A DNA stretch of 64,000 bases from Winogradskyella sp. GTDB lineage: Bacteria; Bacteroidota; Bacteroidia; Flavobacteriales; Flavobacteriaceae. Below the pieces are notes generated by a model, which did no database searches, was not told the DNA's origin, and saw nothing but the letters and a program-made list of their open reading frames with translations. A program made the position numbers and the translations under genes. Positions 18,458 through 26,678 of this stretch are shown one piece after another. The stretch's first letter is position 1. The number at the start of each line of letters is the position of its first letter. The DNA is taken from contig NZ_JABSSU010000003.1 of NCBI RefSeq assembly GCF_013213835.1, forward strand, positions 487,796 through 551,795. Reading direction: 5' to 3'.

Positions 18458-18506
18458 GTCTAATCTAGTAAGAATTAGACATTCTTAAAAATTAATTGTA
18501 ACAATT
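18458..18506 (+). promoter_or_regulatory. paired inverted repeats upstream of the DUF4199 gene
   Basis: GTCTAAT-N9-ATTAGAC (18458-18480) is followed by the palindrome AATTGT-A-ACAATT (18494-18506). A near-consensus -7 element TATCTTTA lies at 18510-18517. This suggests an operator region, but no regulator is indicated. Confidence 0.35.
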
Positions 18507-18554
18507 CGTTATCTTTAGGTACTAACTAATCGATTAACTAAAAACCAACAAATC

Positions 18555-19091
18555 ATGGAAAAAAAATCATATCGTTCATCCGCAATTAATTACGGGATTT
18601 ATTTAGCATTGGGACTTTCTGCGTTCACTATCATCGGCTATGCTGTTAGTTTAGAATTATTGACTAACTTTTGGTTTTACCTTCTTATATTGCCATTAAC
18701 ATCAATTGCAGTTGGAGTAATTTCTACAGCTAAAGCTAAAAGTATATTAGGTGGATTTATAAGTTTTAAAGATGCATTCTCAGCTTATTTCATAACAATT
18801 GCAATTGCGATGATCATTAGTTCATTAGTTTCAATTGTAATTTTCAATTTTATTGACCCAGAAGCTGCAACTACAATTCAAGAAATTGTAATGGAAAAAA
18901 CAAGAACTTTCATGGAAAACATGGGCGCACCAGAAAGTGAAATTGACAAAGCAATGGAACAAGCGGCTAATCAAGACAATCTAGGTGTTTCAGCTCAAAT
19001 TTACAACATAGCCAAAGGTCTTATATTTTATGCAGTCATTGGGTTGATTGTTGGTCTTATTATGAAGAAAAAAGATCCTGACGCAGCTTAA
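18555..19091 (+). CDS. DUF4199 membrane protein
   Basis: 178 residues with four hydrophobic segments (about 14-33, 38-57, 74-101, 150-170) and the family opening SSAINYGIYLALGLSAFTIIGY. A loop between the third and fourth segments holds a short amphipathic stretch (TRTFMENMGAPESEIDKAMEQ). DUF4199 proteins are inner-membrane proteins found almost only in Bacteroidota, very often directly before a GT2 gene as here; their role is unknown. It may be co-transcribed with the GT2 gene 45 bases downstream, although the latter has its own promoter candidate. Confidence 0.85.
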   Translation: MEKKSYRSSAINYGIYLALGLSAFTIIGYAVSLELLTNFWFYLLILPLTSIAVGVISTAKAKSILGGFISFKDAFSAYFITIAIAMIISSLVSIVIFNFIDPEAATTIQEIVMEKTRTFMENMGAPESEIDKAMEQAANQDNLGVSAQIYNIAKGLIFYAVIGLIVGLIMKKKDPDAA

Positions 19092-19102
19092 TTATTTTCT
19101 TT

Positions 19103-19127
19103 TATTTTTGAAGTCTAGATTTTAGAC
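19103..19127 (+). promoter_or_regulatory. -7 element plus GTCTA/TAGAC inverted repeat before the GT2 gene
   Basis: TATTTTTG (19103-19110) matches TAnnTTTG; GTCTA-N5-TAGAC (19113-19127) lies around the expected start of transcription, 10 bases before the ATG. Confidence 0.4.
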
Positions 19128-19136
19128 AACATTAAT

Positions 19137-20087
19137 ATGAATATATCAGTAGTTATACCACTACTTAACGAAGAAGAATCTTTAAAAGAATTACACGATT
19201 GGATTGTATCTGTGATGCAATCCAATTCATTTTCATATGAATTACTCTTTATTGATGATGGTAGTACTGATGACTCTTGGAATGTTATTGAATCGCTTGT
19301 TACGAGCAATCCTAATGTAAAAGGTATCCGTTTCTTTAAAAATTTTGGAAAATCTCAAGCTTTACATGCTGGTTTTGCAAAAGCCCAAGGTGATGTAGTC
19401 ATTACTATGGATGCTGATTTACAAGATAGTCCAGATGAAATCCCTGAACTTTTTGACATGATTACCAATAAAAATTATGATCTAGTTTCAGGCTGGAAGA
19501 AGAAACGATTTGATTCTGTAATCACAAAAAACCTGCCTTCAAAACTGTTCAATTGGGCAGCAAGACGCACCTCCAAGGTAAAATTACACGATTTTAATTG
19601 TGGTTTAAAAGCCTTTAAAAATACTGTAGTAAAACATATCGATGTTTATGGTGAGATGCATCGGTACATTCCAGTACTAGCTAAAAATGCTGGGTTTATT
19701 AAAATTGGGGAAAAAGTAGTCACCCATCAAGCAAGAAAATATGGCGAAACTAAGTTTGGAATGAACCGTTTTGTCAATGGATTTTTAGACTTAATAACCA
19801 TTTCATTCATTTCAAGATTTGGAAAGCGTCCAATGCACTTATTTGGCTCATTAGGTGTAATTATGTTTTTAATCGGCTTTGGTTTTGCTGGATATTTAGG
19901 AATTGATAAGCTGTTTATTAATACCTCTGGTAGACTAATTACAGAAAGACCTCAATTTTACATTGCTTTGGCAACCATGATTATTGGTGCTCAATTATTT
20001 ATTGCCGGCTTTTTAGGTGAACTTATTCTTAGAAGTAAACGCCAAGGTCAACGTTATCATATTAGAGAAGAAATTAATATTTCTTAA
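19137..20087 (+). CDS. membrane glycosyltransferase family 2 (polyprenyl-phosphate sugar transferase type)
   Basis: 316 residues. The GT-A domain opens with ISVVIPLLNEEESL and has FIDDGSTDDS (Asp40, Asp41) and the metal-binding MDADLQDSPDEIP near 91-103. LHDFNCGLKAFK and HQARKYGETKFGMNRF follow, as in the DPM1/ArnC/GtrB group. Two C-terminal membrane segments (about 240-260, 277-300) match the GtrB-like architecture. It should load a sugar from a nucleotide donor onto polyprenyl phosphate at the inner membrane. The downstream hexomutase and MsbA-type exporter fit an envelope-glycan setting. Confidence 0.88.
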   Translation: MNISVVIPLLNEEESLKELHDWIVSVMQSNSFSYELLFIDDGSTDDSWNVIESLVTSNPNVKGIRFFKNFGKSQALHAGFAKAQGDVVITMDADLQDSPDEIPELFDMITNKNYDLVSGWKKKRFDSVITKNLPSKLFNWAARRTSKVKLHDFNCGLKAFKNTVVKHIDVYGEMHRYIPVLAKNAGFIKIGEKVVTHQARKYGETKFGMNRFVNGFLDLITISFISRFGKRPMHLFGSLGVIMFLIGFGFAGYLGIDKLFINTSGRLITERPQFYIALATMIIGAQLFIAGFLGELILRSKRQGQRYHIREEINIS

Positions 20088-20138
20088 GAATCTTGATATT
20101 ATTAACTTAGAGATAAAGCAATAAAAACCTTATTTGTT

Positions 20139-20146
20139 TACATTTG
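20139..20146 (+). promoter_or_regulatory. -7 element for the phosphohexomutase gene
   Basis: TACATTTG, an exact TAnnTTTG match. It covers the upstream in-frame TTG at 20144, so transcription would begin after that codon; this supports the ATG at 20168 as the real start. Confidence 0.55.
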
Positions 20147-20167
20147 TCTTACAATAAACTTTATTAC

Positions 20168-21895
20168 ATGACTTATATAAAACCAGAGATTTTAGAACGT
20201 GTAAACACTTGGTTAACACCTACTTTTGATGAAGAGACTCAAAATGAAATCAAAAATTTAATTGCTTCAAACCCTAAAGAACTTGAAGAAAGTTTTTATA
20301 AAGATTTAGAATTTGGAACTGGAGGAATGCGAGGTATTATGGGTTTAGGTACCAACCGCATTAATAAATATACCTTAGGAAAGAACACACAAGGTTTAAG
20401 CAACTACTTAAAATCTACTTTTTCTGGTGAAACTATTAAAGTGGCAATTGCATATGATTGTAGACATAACAGTAATACATTTGGTAAAGTAGTAGCTGAT
20501 GTATTTTCTGCAAATGGCATAAAAGTATTTTTATTTGAAGACTTAAGACCTACTCCAGAACTTTCTTTTGCACTAAAACATTTAGGTTGTCATTGCGGTA
20601 TTGTTTTAACCGCATCACATAACCCACCAGAATACAATGGTTATAAAGTATATTGGCAAGATGGCGGACAATTGGTGCCACCGCAAGATGGTGAGATTAT
20701 TGCTGAAATTAATAAACTAGATTATTCAGAAATTAAATTTGAATCAAACTCAGATATAATTCAATATATAGGAATAGATGTCGATGATGTGTTTATTAAT
20801 GCTTCTATTGAAAATGGAAGTTTTGATACATCTTCCGAAGCTAAAGAAAACTTAAATATTGTTTTTACATCGCTTCATGGCACATCTATCATGTCTATTC
20901 CAGAAACACTAAAACGTGCTGGATATACCAATGTAAATATTGTTGAAGAACAACGCGAACCTAACGGAGATTTCCCAACTGTGGCTTCGCCTAATCCAGA
21001 AGAAACTGAAGCTTTAAAAATGGCAATGGAACTTGCTCAAAAAGTGGGTGGAGACATTGTTATTGGTACAGATCCGGATTGTGATCGTCTAGGAGTTGTA
21101 GTACGTGATTTAGATAACGAACTTGTAATTCTTAACGGAAACCAGACCATGATTTTAATGACTGATTTCTTATTAAAACAATGGAAGAATTCAGATAAAA
21201 TTAATGGCAATCAGTTTGTAGGTTCTACAATAGTATCTACACCAATGATGTCTGTTTTAGCTAATGCATACAATGTTGAATGTAAGATTGGTTTAACCGG
21301 TTTTAAATGGATTGCTAAAATGATAAAAGACTTCCCACAACTAGATTTTATTGGTGGTGGCGAAGAAAGTTTTGGTTTTATGGTTGGTGATTTTGTGAGA
21401 GATAAAGATGCAGTGACTTCTACGCTTTTAGCATGCGAAATTGCTGCACAAGCAAAAGCTGAAGGAAAAACTTTATATCAAAAACTCATTGATTTATATG
21501 TTGAACATGGCTTCTATAAAGAGCGTTTAGTATCATTAACTAAAAAAGGAATTGAAGGTGCACAAGAAATCAAACAAATGATGATTGATGCACGCGAGAA
21601 TCCATTAAAAGAAGTCAATGGTTCTAAAGTTGTACGTATTGAAGATTACCAATTATCGATAGCTAAAGATGTAGTTAATAACACTGAAGAAGCAATTGAC
21701 ATTCCGAAATCTAACGTACTTATTTACTACACTGAAGATGGTAGTAAAGTAGCATTAAGACCTAGTGGTACAGAACCAAAAATTAAATTCTACATTAGCG
21801 TAAATACAAAACTTGACAATGTGTCTGCTTTTAAAGAAACGGAGCAGTTATTGGAACACAGAATTGACGCTATCCTCAAGGATATGAATTTATAA
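20168..21895 (+). CDS. alpha-D-phosphohexomutase (phosphoglucomutase/phosphomannomutase type)
   Basis: 575 residues from the ATG at 20168. Interconverts hexose 1- and 6-phosphates in the cytoplasm. All four hexomutase signatures are present: the phosphoserine loop [13 protein letters not shown] (Ser about 150), the metal loop [10 protein letters not shown] near 300, the sugar-binding loop GGGEESFG near 400 and the phosphate-binding loop [12 protein letters not shown] near 540. The length fits the long (PgcA/PGM2-like) branch rather than short ManB/GlmM. The ABC exporter gene begins 3 bases after the stop, so the pair is co-transcribed. Specificity for glucose versus mannose cannot be told from motifs. 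Confidence 0.93.
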   Translation: MTYIKPEILERVNTWLTPTFDEETQNEIKNLIASNPKELEESFYKDLEFGTGGMRGIMGLGTNRINKYTLGKNTQGLSNYLKSTFSGETIKVAIAYDCRHNSNTFGKVVADVFSANGIKVFLFEDLRPTPELSFALKHLGCHCGIVLTASHNPPEYNGYKVYWQDGGQLVPPQDGEIIAEINKLDYSEIKFESNSDIIQYIGIDVDDVFINASIENGSFDTSSEAKENLNIVFTSLHGTSIMSIPETLKRAGYTNVNIVEEQREPNGDFPTVASPNPEETEALKMAMELAQKVGGDIVIGTDPDCDRLGVVVRDLDNELVILNGNQTMILMTDFLLKQWKNSDKINGNQFVGSTIVSTPMMSVLANAYNVECKIGLTGFKWIAKMIKDFPQLDFIGGGEESFGFMVGDFVRDKDAVTSTLLACEIAAQAKAEGKTLYQKLIDLYVEHGFYKERLVSLTKKGIEGAQEIKQMMIDARENPLKEVNGSKVVRIEDYQLSIAKDVVNNTEEAIDIPKSNVLIYYTEDGSKVALRPSGTEPKIKFYISVNTKLDNVSAFKETEQLLEHRIDAILKDMNL

Positions 21896-21898
21896 TAG

Positions 21899-23725
21899 AT
21901 GAATTATATAAAAAAGCTTTCAAAATTTATTATCCCATACAAACGCCATGGGATTTTAAATATCATAGCAAATGTATTCTATGCCCTTTTTAGCACCTTA
22001 GCCATGGTATCTCTGATGCCTATGATAAATGTATTATTTGGCAAAGGAGCAAAAGTAACTGAAAAGCCTGTTTATAAAGGTTTTGAAGAAATAAAAGATT
22101 ATTTAGAAAACTCTATAAATTATTTTATAACTACAACATCAGAAGAGTTCGGACCTCAGCGTTCTTTGCTGTATATGATTATTCTGATTATCTCTTTATT
22201 TTTATTAAAAAATCTTTTTAATTATTTGGGTCTTTATTTTATTACGTTTCTAAGAAATGGTGTCTTAAAAAGCCTAAGAAATGAAATTTATGATAAGGTC
22301 TTAAACCTACCAATATCTTACTATTCTGAAAAGAAAAAAGGTGATATTATAGCAAGAATTTCTGGTGATGTAAATGAGGTAAAGAATTCACTTTTGGCTA
22401 TACTTGAGTTAATTGTGAAAGAACCTTTAACTATAATATTTGCAATCATTGCAATGTTTACTATTTCTGTAAAACTCACCATTTTTGTATTTCTTTTTAT
22501 TCCTATTTCTGGTTTCATTATTTCAAGAATTGGAAAAAGTTTAAAGAAAAAGTCCAATAAAGTTCAAACAGAACAAGGTGTGTTTTTATCGACATTAGAA
22601 GAGACGTTAAGTGGATTAAAAGTCATCAAAGGATTTAATGCTGAAGATAAGTTTAATAACCAATTTCAAGAGTCAACCAGTCGCTTCTATAATTTTTCAA
22701 ATAAGCTAATGAATCGCCAAAACCTGGCATCACCAACAAGCGAATTTTTGGGGATTGTAACTATTGCGGCGCTTTTATGGTATGGTGGATCAATGGTGTT
22801 AATTGAGAACTCATTGTCAGGTGGGGCGTTTATTGGTTATATGGGTTTAGCTTATCAGATATTAACACCAGCGAAAGCAATTAGTAAGGCAAGTTATAAA
22901 GTAAAAGCAGGAAATGCAGCTGCTGACAGAATTTTAGAAATTTTAGAAACCATATCACCTTTAGAAGATAGACCAAGTGCTAAATCTAAACACAACTTTA
23001 ATTCTGAGATAAATCTAAATCATATCTCTTTTAAGTATGAAGATGATTTAGTTCTAAAAAACTTCTCACTAAATGTACCTAAAGGAAAAACAGTCGCGTT
23101 GGTAGGGCAATCTGGAAGTGGAAAAAGTACTATCGCTAATTTAGTAACACGTTTCTATGATGTTAATCAAGGATCTATTTCTATAGATGGAGATAATATC
23201 AAAGAGCTTTCAAAAAAATCATTGAGAGGTCTTATGGGATTAGTTACTCAGAAATCTATTCTATTTAATGATACTGTGGCTAACAACCTTAAGATTGGTA
23301 AAGAAGACGCAACAGAAGGTGAAATTATCGAAGCCTTAAAAATTGCCAATGCCTGGGAATTTGTAAAAGACTTGCCTCAAGGTATTCATACAAATATTGG
23401 AGATTCTGGCGGTAAGCTGTCTGGTGGCCAGCAACAACGTTTGAGTATTGCTCGTGCTGTATTGAAGAATCCACCAATAATGATACTCGATGAAGCAACA
23501 TCTGCTCTAGACACAGAAAGCGAACGTATCGTTCAAGATGCTTTAGAAAAAATGATGCAAAACAGAACGTCAATAGTTATTGCGCATCGTTTGTCAACCA
23601 TTCAGAATGCAGATGTAATTGTTGTCATGCAAAAAGGTGAAATTGTTGAACAAGGCACACATACAGAACTAATTAATAAAAATGGTGTGTATAAGAAACT
23701 TGTTGAGATGCAAAGCTTCGAATAA
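21899..23725 (+). CDS. ABC exporter, MsbA/lipid-flippase type
   Basis: 608 residues in one chain. The N-terminal transmembrane domain has six helices (about 15-340). The ATPase domain follows: Walker A GQSGSGKST near 402, signature LSGGQQQRLSIARA near 508, Walker B MILDEATSALD near 530 and an intact H-loop in IVIAHRLST near 563. The homodimeric MsbA-like type flips lipids or lipid-linked glycans from the inner leaflet. An extended loop between the first two helices (ITTTSEEFGPQRS region) is typical of Bacteroidota homologues. It lies 3 bases after the hexomutase gene and ends at a strong terminator. Confidence 0.92.
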   Translation: MNYIKKLSKFIIPYKRHGILNIIANVFYALFSTLAMVSLMPMINVLFGKGAKVTEKPVYKGFEEIKDYLENSINYFITTTSEEFGPQRSLLYMIILIISLFLLKNLFNYLGLYFITFLRNGVLKSLRNEIYDKVLNLPISYYSEKKKGDIIARISGDVNEVKNSLLAILELIVKEPLTIIFAIIAMFTISVKLTIFVFLFIPISGFIISRIGKSLKKKSNKVQTEQGVFLSTLEETLSGLKVIKGFNAEDKFNNQFQESTSRFYNFSNKLMNRQNLASPTSEFLGIVTIAALLWYGGSMVLIENSLSGGAFIGYMGLAYQILTPAKAISKASYKVKAGNAAADRILEILETISPLEDRPSAKSKHNFNSEINLNHISFKYEDDLVLKNFSLNVPKGKTVALVGQSGSGKSTIANLVTRFYDVNQGSISIDGDNIKELSKKSLRGLMGLVTQKSILFNDTVANNLKIGKEDATEGEIIEALKIANAWEFVKDLPQGIHTNIGDSGGKLSGGQQQRLSIARAVLKNPPIMILDEATSALDTESERIVQDALEKMMQNRTSIVIAHRLSTIQNADVIVVMQKGEIVEQGTHTELINKNGVYKKLVEMQSFE

Positions 23726-23746
23726 AACTAAAAAGACTATAAATAT

Positions 23747-23782
23747 AAAAAGGATGCAGTATTTCATGCATCCTTTTTTTTT
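23747..23782 (+). terminator. terminator of the hexomutase-exporter operon
   Basis: AAAAAGGATGCA (23747-23758) pairs with TGCATCCTTTTT starting at 23767, 8-base loop, long T run. Confidence 0.88.
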
Positions 23783-23784
23783 AT

Positions 23785-23811
23785 GTTATCAAATTTGGGG
23801 AAGTTGATAAC
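23785..23811 (+). repeat. perfect inverted repeat between exporter and sigma-factor genes
   Basis: GTTATCAA (23785-23792), 11-base spacer, TTGATAAC (23804-23811). No T run follows, so it is not a second terminator. It lies about 210 bases upstream of the sigma gene, in an otherwise featureless AT-rich stretch (23812-24020). Confidence 0.5.
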
Positions 23812-24020
23812 AAAGTTAATAGGTTAAGCTGGGTCAAACTTAAAGTAAAAAAACATATAAACCAAGAAAAAATTGCTTTTTGTCGTATTTTTTTGCTTTT
23901 AATCGATATAATATTATCTATCTACCTGTTTTTCAACACTTTAAATAGATGCTAGAATTTTATTAATTTCTAATTAAACTTTTAGTAATTTATCTGGTCT
24001 AAACTACCAAAGCAAAACAA

Positions 24021-24563
24021 TTGACCAACGAACAAGATTTTATAAAACACCTACAAGATTCGCAAACAAAAGAATCTGCCTTTAGAGAGTTATTGCAGCT
24101 CTATAAAGAACGATTGTATTGGCACATACGTAAAATTGTTATTAGTCATGATGATGCCGACGATGTGTTACAAAACACATTTATAAAAGTATATCGCAGT
24201 ATAGACAAGTTTAAAGGTGATAGTAAATTATTTTCTTGGATGTATCGTATAGCAACAAATGAGTCTATTACGCATATTAATAAAAACGCTAAACAACAAC
24301 ATATATCTAACGAGGAATATCAAAAGAACGCTATAAATAACCTTACAGCTGATGTGTATTTTGAAGGTAATGACATTCAGATAAAATTACAGAAAGCCAT
24401 TGCTACCTTACCACAAAAGCAACAACAAGTATTCAATATGAAATATTTTGATGATTTAAAATATAAAGAAATGTCCGAAATACTGGATACAAGTGAAGGA
24501 GCATTAAAAGCATCGTATCATCTGGCAGTACAAAAAATAGAAAACTATCTGACCTCAAATTAA
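24021..24563 (+). CDS. ECF-type RNA polymerase sigma factor
   Basis: 180 residues beginning at a TTG codon; an in-frame stop at 24000-24002 leaves no ATG, so TTG is the forced start. Region 2 spans about 20-85 (YKERLYWHIRKIVISHDDADDVLQNTFIKVYRSIDKFKGDSKLFSWMYRIATNES). Region 4 spans about 128-178 (LPQKQQQVFNMKYFDDLKYKEMSEILDTSEGALKASYHLAVQKIENYL), with a helix-turn-helix. Region 3 is missing, as expected for ECF sigmas. It directs RNA polymerase to a stress or envelope regulon. Followed on the same strand by a membrane protein and an exported sensor-like protein. Confidence 0.92.
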   Translation: MTNEQDFIKHLQDSQTKESAFRELLQLYKERLYWHIRKIVISHDDADDVLQNTFIKVYRSIDKFKGDSKLFSWMYRIATNESITHINKNAKQQHISNEEYQKNAINNLTADVYFEGNDIQIKLQKAIATLPQKQQQVFNMKYFDDLKYKEMSEILDTSEGALKASYHLAVQKIENYLTSN

Positions 24564-24617
24564 ACCATTTCATCAATTTGAAGTCATATAAATAGAGACT
24601 GAATTAAGTTCAGAAAT

Positions 24618-25118
24618 ATGAAAAAAGAAGATTTAAATAATATATCAGAAACTGGCTTTAAAACACCAGACAACTATTTTGAGTCCTTTGAAGATAAGCT
24701 TTTTGAACGCTTAGCAGACCAAAACGACAATATTGGTGTTAATGATACAGGTTTTAAAGTTCCTGATAATTATTTCGATACATTAGAAGATACTATACTA
24801 GACAAGTTAGACAAAGAAGAAACACCTGTGGTGCAACTTCGACCTAGGACTAAGTTCTATTACATTGCAGGTATTGCAGCTTCAATAGTATTAATCTTAG
24901 CTCTTTTTATAAATAGAAACACAGTTGATGAACTTTCTGTAGAAATGGTAGAGTCTTATTTTGAGAATACAGATTTAGACAGTTACGAATTAGCAGAATT
25001 ACTTACTGAAACAGAAATCTTGGAAGAAGATTTTGAAATTATAGAAACAAATCTAGATGAAGAAAACATAGAAACTTATCTTTTAGATAACGCAGATTTA
25101 AAATACATTTTAGAATAA
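24618..25118 (+). CDS. probable anti-sigma membrane protein with duplicated GF-x-PDNYF motif
   Basis: 166 residues, one membrane segment (about 81-99). The cytoplasmic N-terminal part holds two copies of a 32-residue unit: TGFKTPDNYFESFEDKL at 12-28 and TGFKVPDNYFDTLEDTI at 44-60. The C-terminal part after the membrane is strongly acidic (many Glu/Asp, ending DNADLKYILE). Position between an ECF sigma gene and a sensor gene suggests an anti-sigma role, with the repeats binding the sigma factor. It has no zinc-binding ZAS motif (HxxxCxxC), so this is inference from context. Confidence 0.7.
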   Translation: MKKEDLNNISETGFKTPDNYFESFEDKLFERLADQNDNIGVNDTGFKVPDNYFDTLEDTILDKLDKEETPVVQLRPRTKFYYIAGIAASIVLILALFINRNTVDELSVEMVESYFENTDLDSYELAELLTETEILEEDFEIIETNLDEENIETYLLDNADLKYILE

Positions 25119-25128
25119 TATAAACATC

Positions 25129-25578
25129 ATGAAAAGAACAATCACAGTACTAATTTTACTTGTAAGTCTCTCAGGATTTGCACAACGCGGCGGAAAAATG
25201 ATGCATGAGCGCATCAAATCTCAAAAAATTGCATTTATCACAGAACGTCTAAACCTCACTTCTGAGGAAGCAGAAAAGTTTTGGCCGATTTATAATGAGA
25301 TTGAAGAGAAAAAACATGAGCTTAGAGAAAAATCTAGCTTAAAAAAAATAGGCAAGCGACCTGCTGATATGACAGAAGCAGAAGCAGACAAATTATTGCA
25401 AGAAATGCTAAAAATGAAAGATGAAAGACATGCCTTAGATAAAGAATTGATCTCAAAACTTTCAGATGTCATCTCAAGTAAAAAGATAATAGCATTAATG
25501 CGTGCCGAACGTGAGTTTGACAAAAAACTTATTGAGCGTTTGAAACAGCGCCGAGAAAAGCGAAAAGGAAAGAAGTAG
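25129..25578 (+). CDS. periplasmic Spy/CpxP-like protein, sensor of the ECF system
   Basis: 149 residues. A signal peptide (about 1-18, VLILLVSLSGFAQ) is followed by a very basic/acidic helical protein. LNLTSEEAEKFWPIYNEIEEKKHELREK near 41-68 resembles the LTxxQ-type helices of Spy and CpxP. A second long helix runs near 80-140, ending in KRREKRKGKK. Flavobacterial proteins of this kind next to ECF sigma and anti-sigma genes are called sensors of ECF-type sigma factor. It lies 10 bases after the anti-sigma gene and is closed by a terminator. Confidence 0.78.
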   Translation: MKRTITVLILLVSLSGFAQRGGKMMHERIKSQKIAFITERLNLTSEEAEKFWPIYNEIEEKKHELREKSSLKKIGKRPADMTEAEADKLLQEMLKMKDERHALDKELISKLSDVISSKKIIALMRAEREFDKKLIERLKQRREKRKGKK

Positions 25579-25588
25579 TAAATTATAT

Positions 25589-25614
25589 AAAGGAAGCAGG
25601 AGCTTCCTTTTTTT
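25589..25614 (+). terminator. terminator of the ECF sigma operon
   Basis: AAAGGAAGC (25589-25597) pairs with GCTTCCTTT (25602-25610), 4-base loop and T run. It reaches the last base of the convergent gene's stop codon. Confidence 0.88.
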
Positions 25615-26668
25615 ATTTAAATGATAACTTACTTATCCTACCATTGCCTGCAGCGTATGCTGTAGAATCATTAAGGAATCTAATAGTGTAAAAGCCTTCA
25701 TCACTGAGATGCTCCCATGTATTACCAGCATCGTTACTGTAATCTATACCTTTAAAACCTACGGCTACTAATTTTTTAGCGTCACTATTTGGGACATATT
25801 GCACACAACTTCTATAACCAGGACTTTTTCCATCTGCTACGACCTGCCATGTTTTCCCTCCATCAGAAGTTCTAATCTTATTAGCAATTGTATCCTTAGG
25901 TTTTGTGTAATCGCCACCAATAGCAAAACCATTCTTTTTATCATAAAAATCTATAGAATACATACCTGTAGTTTCTTTGCCTTGAATAATTGGTGTATCA
26001 TAAACTTTCCAAGTATTACCTTTATCTGGCGAATATAAAATACGACTACTTTTTCCACCCGTAGCTACCCATGTATGGTCACCAACAATTGCAATATTGG
26101 TATCACTAGCTGCAAAGGCTGCTTCACCATCTTTTATTTTTGGTAGCACATCACAAGATAATTTATTCCAAGTTTCACCCGCATCTCTTGTTATAATAAC
26201 ACTTATGCAGTCATCTGTTGGGTCACCAATTGCTATGCCTTCATTATCATTCCAAAATTCCATAGAATCGTAGAATGCTTTTGGGTGGTTATCTTGGTAA
26301 ACTATTCTTTCATTAGATGTTTCAACACTAAATAATAGAGCAGGATTACCAATACCTAATGCAAATCCTCCTTCGCTATTGGCAGCAATTGACCTAAAAT
26401 TTGGAATTATAGAATCATACTTTTGTTGAACTAAAAATTCTAGTTCAAAGATTCCATTGTCTACTGAAAAAGCACCTATTTCTCCTTTAGAAGTAGCAAA
26501 GCACGCAAACGAATCACCATAAACTTCTAATGCCCTCACATTCAAAAGTGAATCTTGTATTAAATGTTCAATTTCAATCGTTGAAAATTTCTTGTCAGGT
26601 TGAGTTATTTCAGATTTACAAGACACAACACCGAAAAATAATAAAACTAAAATGGCTAGGTGTTTCAT
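25613..26668 (-). CDS. lipoprotein with YCF48/BNR-type beta-propeller
   Basis: 351 residues. The lipobox ends GVVSC (Cys17). At least four Asp-box-like motifs are visible: DAGETWNKL, DKGNTWKVY, DGGKTWQVV and DAGNTWEHL, each followed by a strand pair as in YCF48/HCF136-like propellers. Flavobacterial relatives are often labelled oxidoreductase, without evidence here. Probably anchored to the outer membrane. The role is unknown; a sialidase function is unlikely because no catalytic set is visible. The membrane-protein gene lies 10 bases upstream on the same strand. Confidence 0.78.
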   Translation of the reverse strand: MKHLAILVLLFFGVVSCKSEITQPDKKFSTIEIEHLIQDSLLNVRALEVYGDSFACFATSKGEIGAFSVDNGIFELEFLVQQKYDSIIPNFRSIAANSEGGFALGIGNPALLFSVETSNERIVYQDNHPKAFYDSMEFWNDNEGIAIGDPTDDCISVIITRDAGETWNKLSCDVLPKIKDGEAAFAASDTNIAIVGDHTWVATGGKSSRILYSPDKGNTWKVYDTPIIQGKETTGMYSIDFYDKKNGFAIGGDYTKPKDTIANKIRTSDGGKTWQVVADGKSPGYRSCVQYVPNSDAKKLVAVGFKGIDYSNDAGNTWEHLSDEGFYTIRFLNDSTAYAAGNGRISKLSFK

Positions 26669-26678
26669 AACTTAATTT

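Noticed and set aside
20144..20167. Longer start (TTG 20144) for the phosphohexomutase
   Set aside because: The TTG forms part of the TACATTTG promoter element, so it would not be transcribed; ATG 20168 gives the usual N-terminus.
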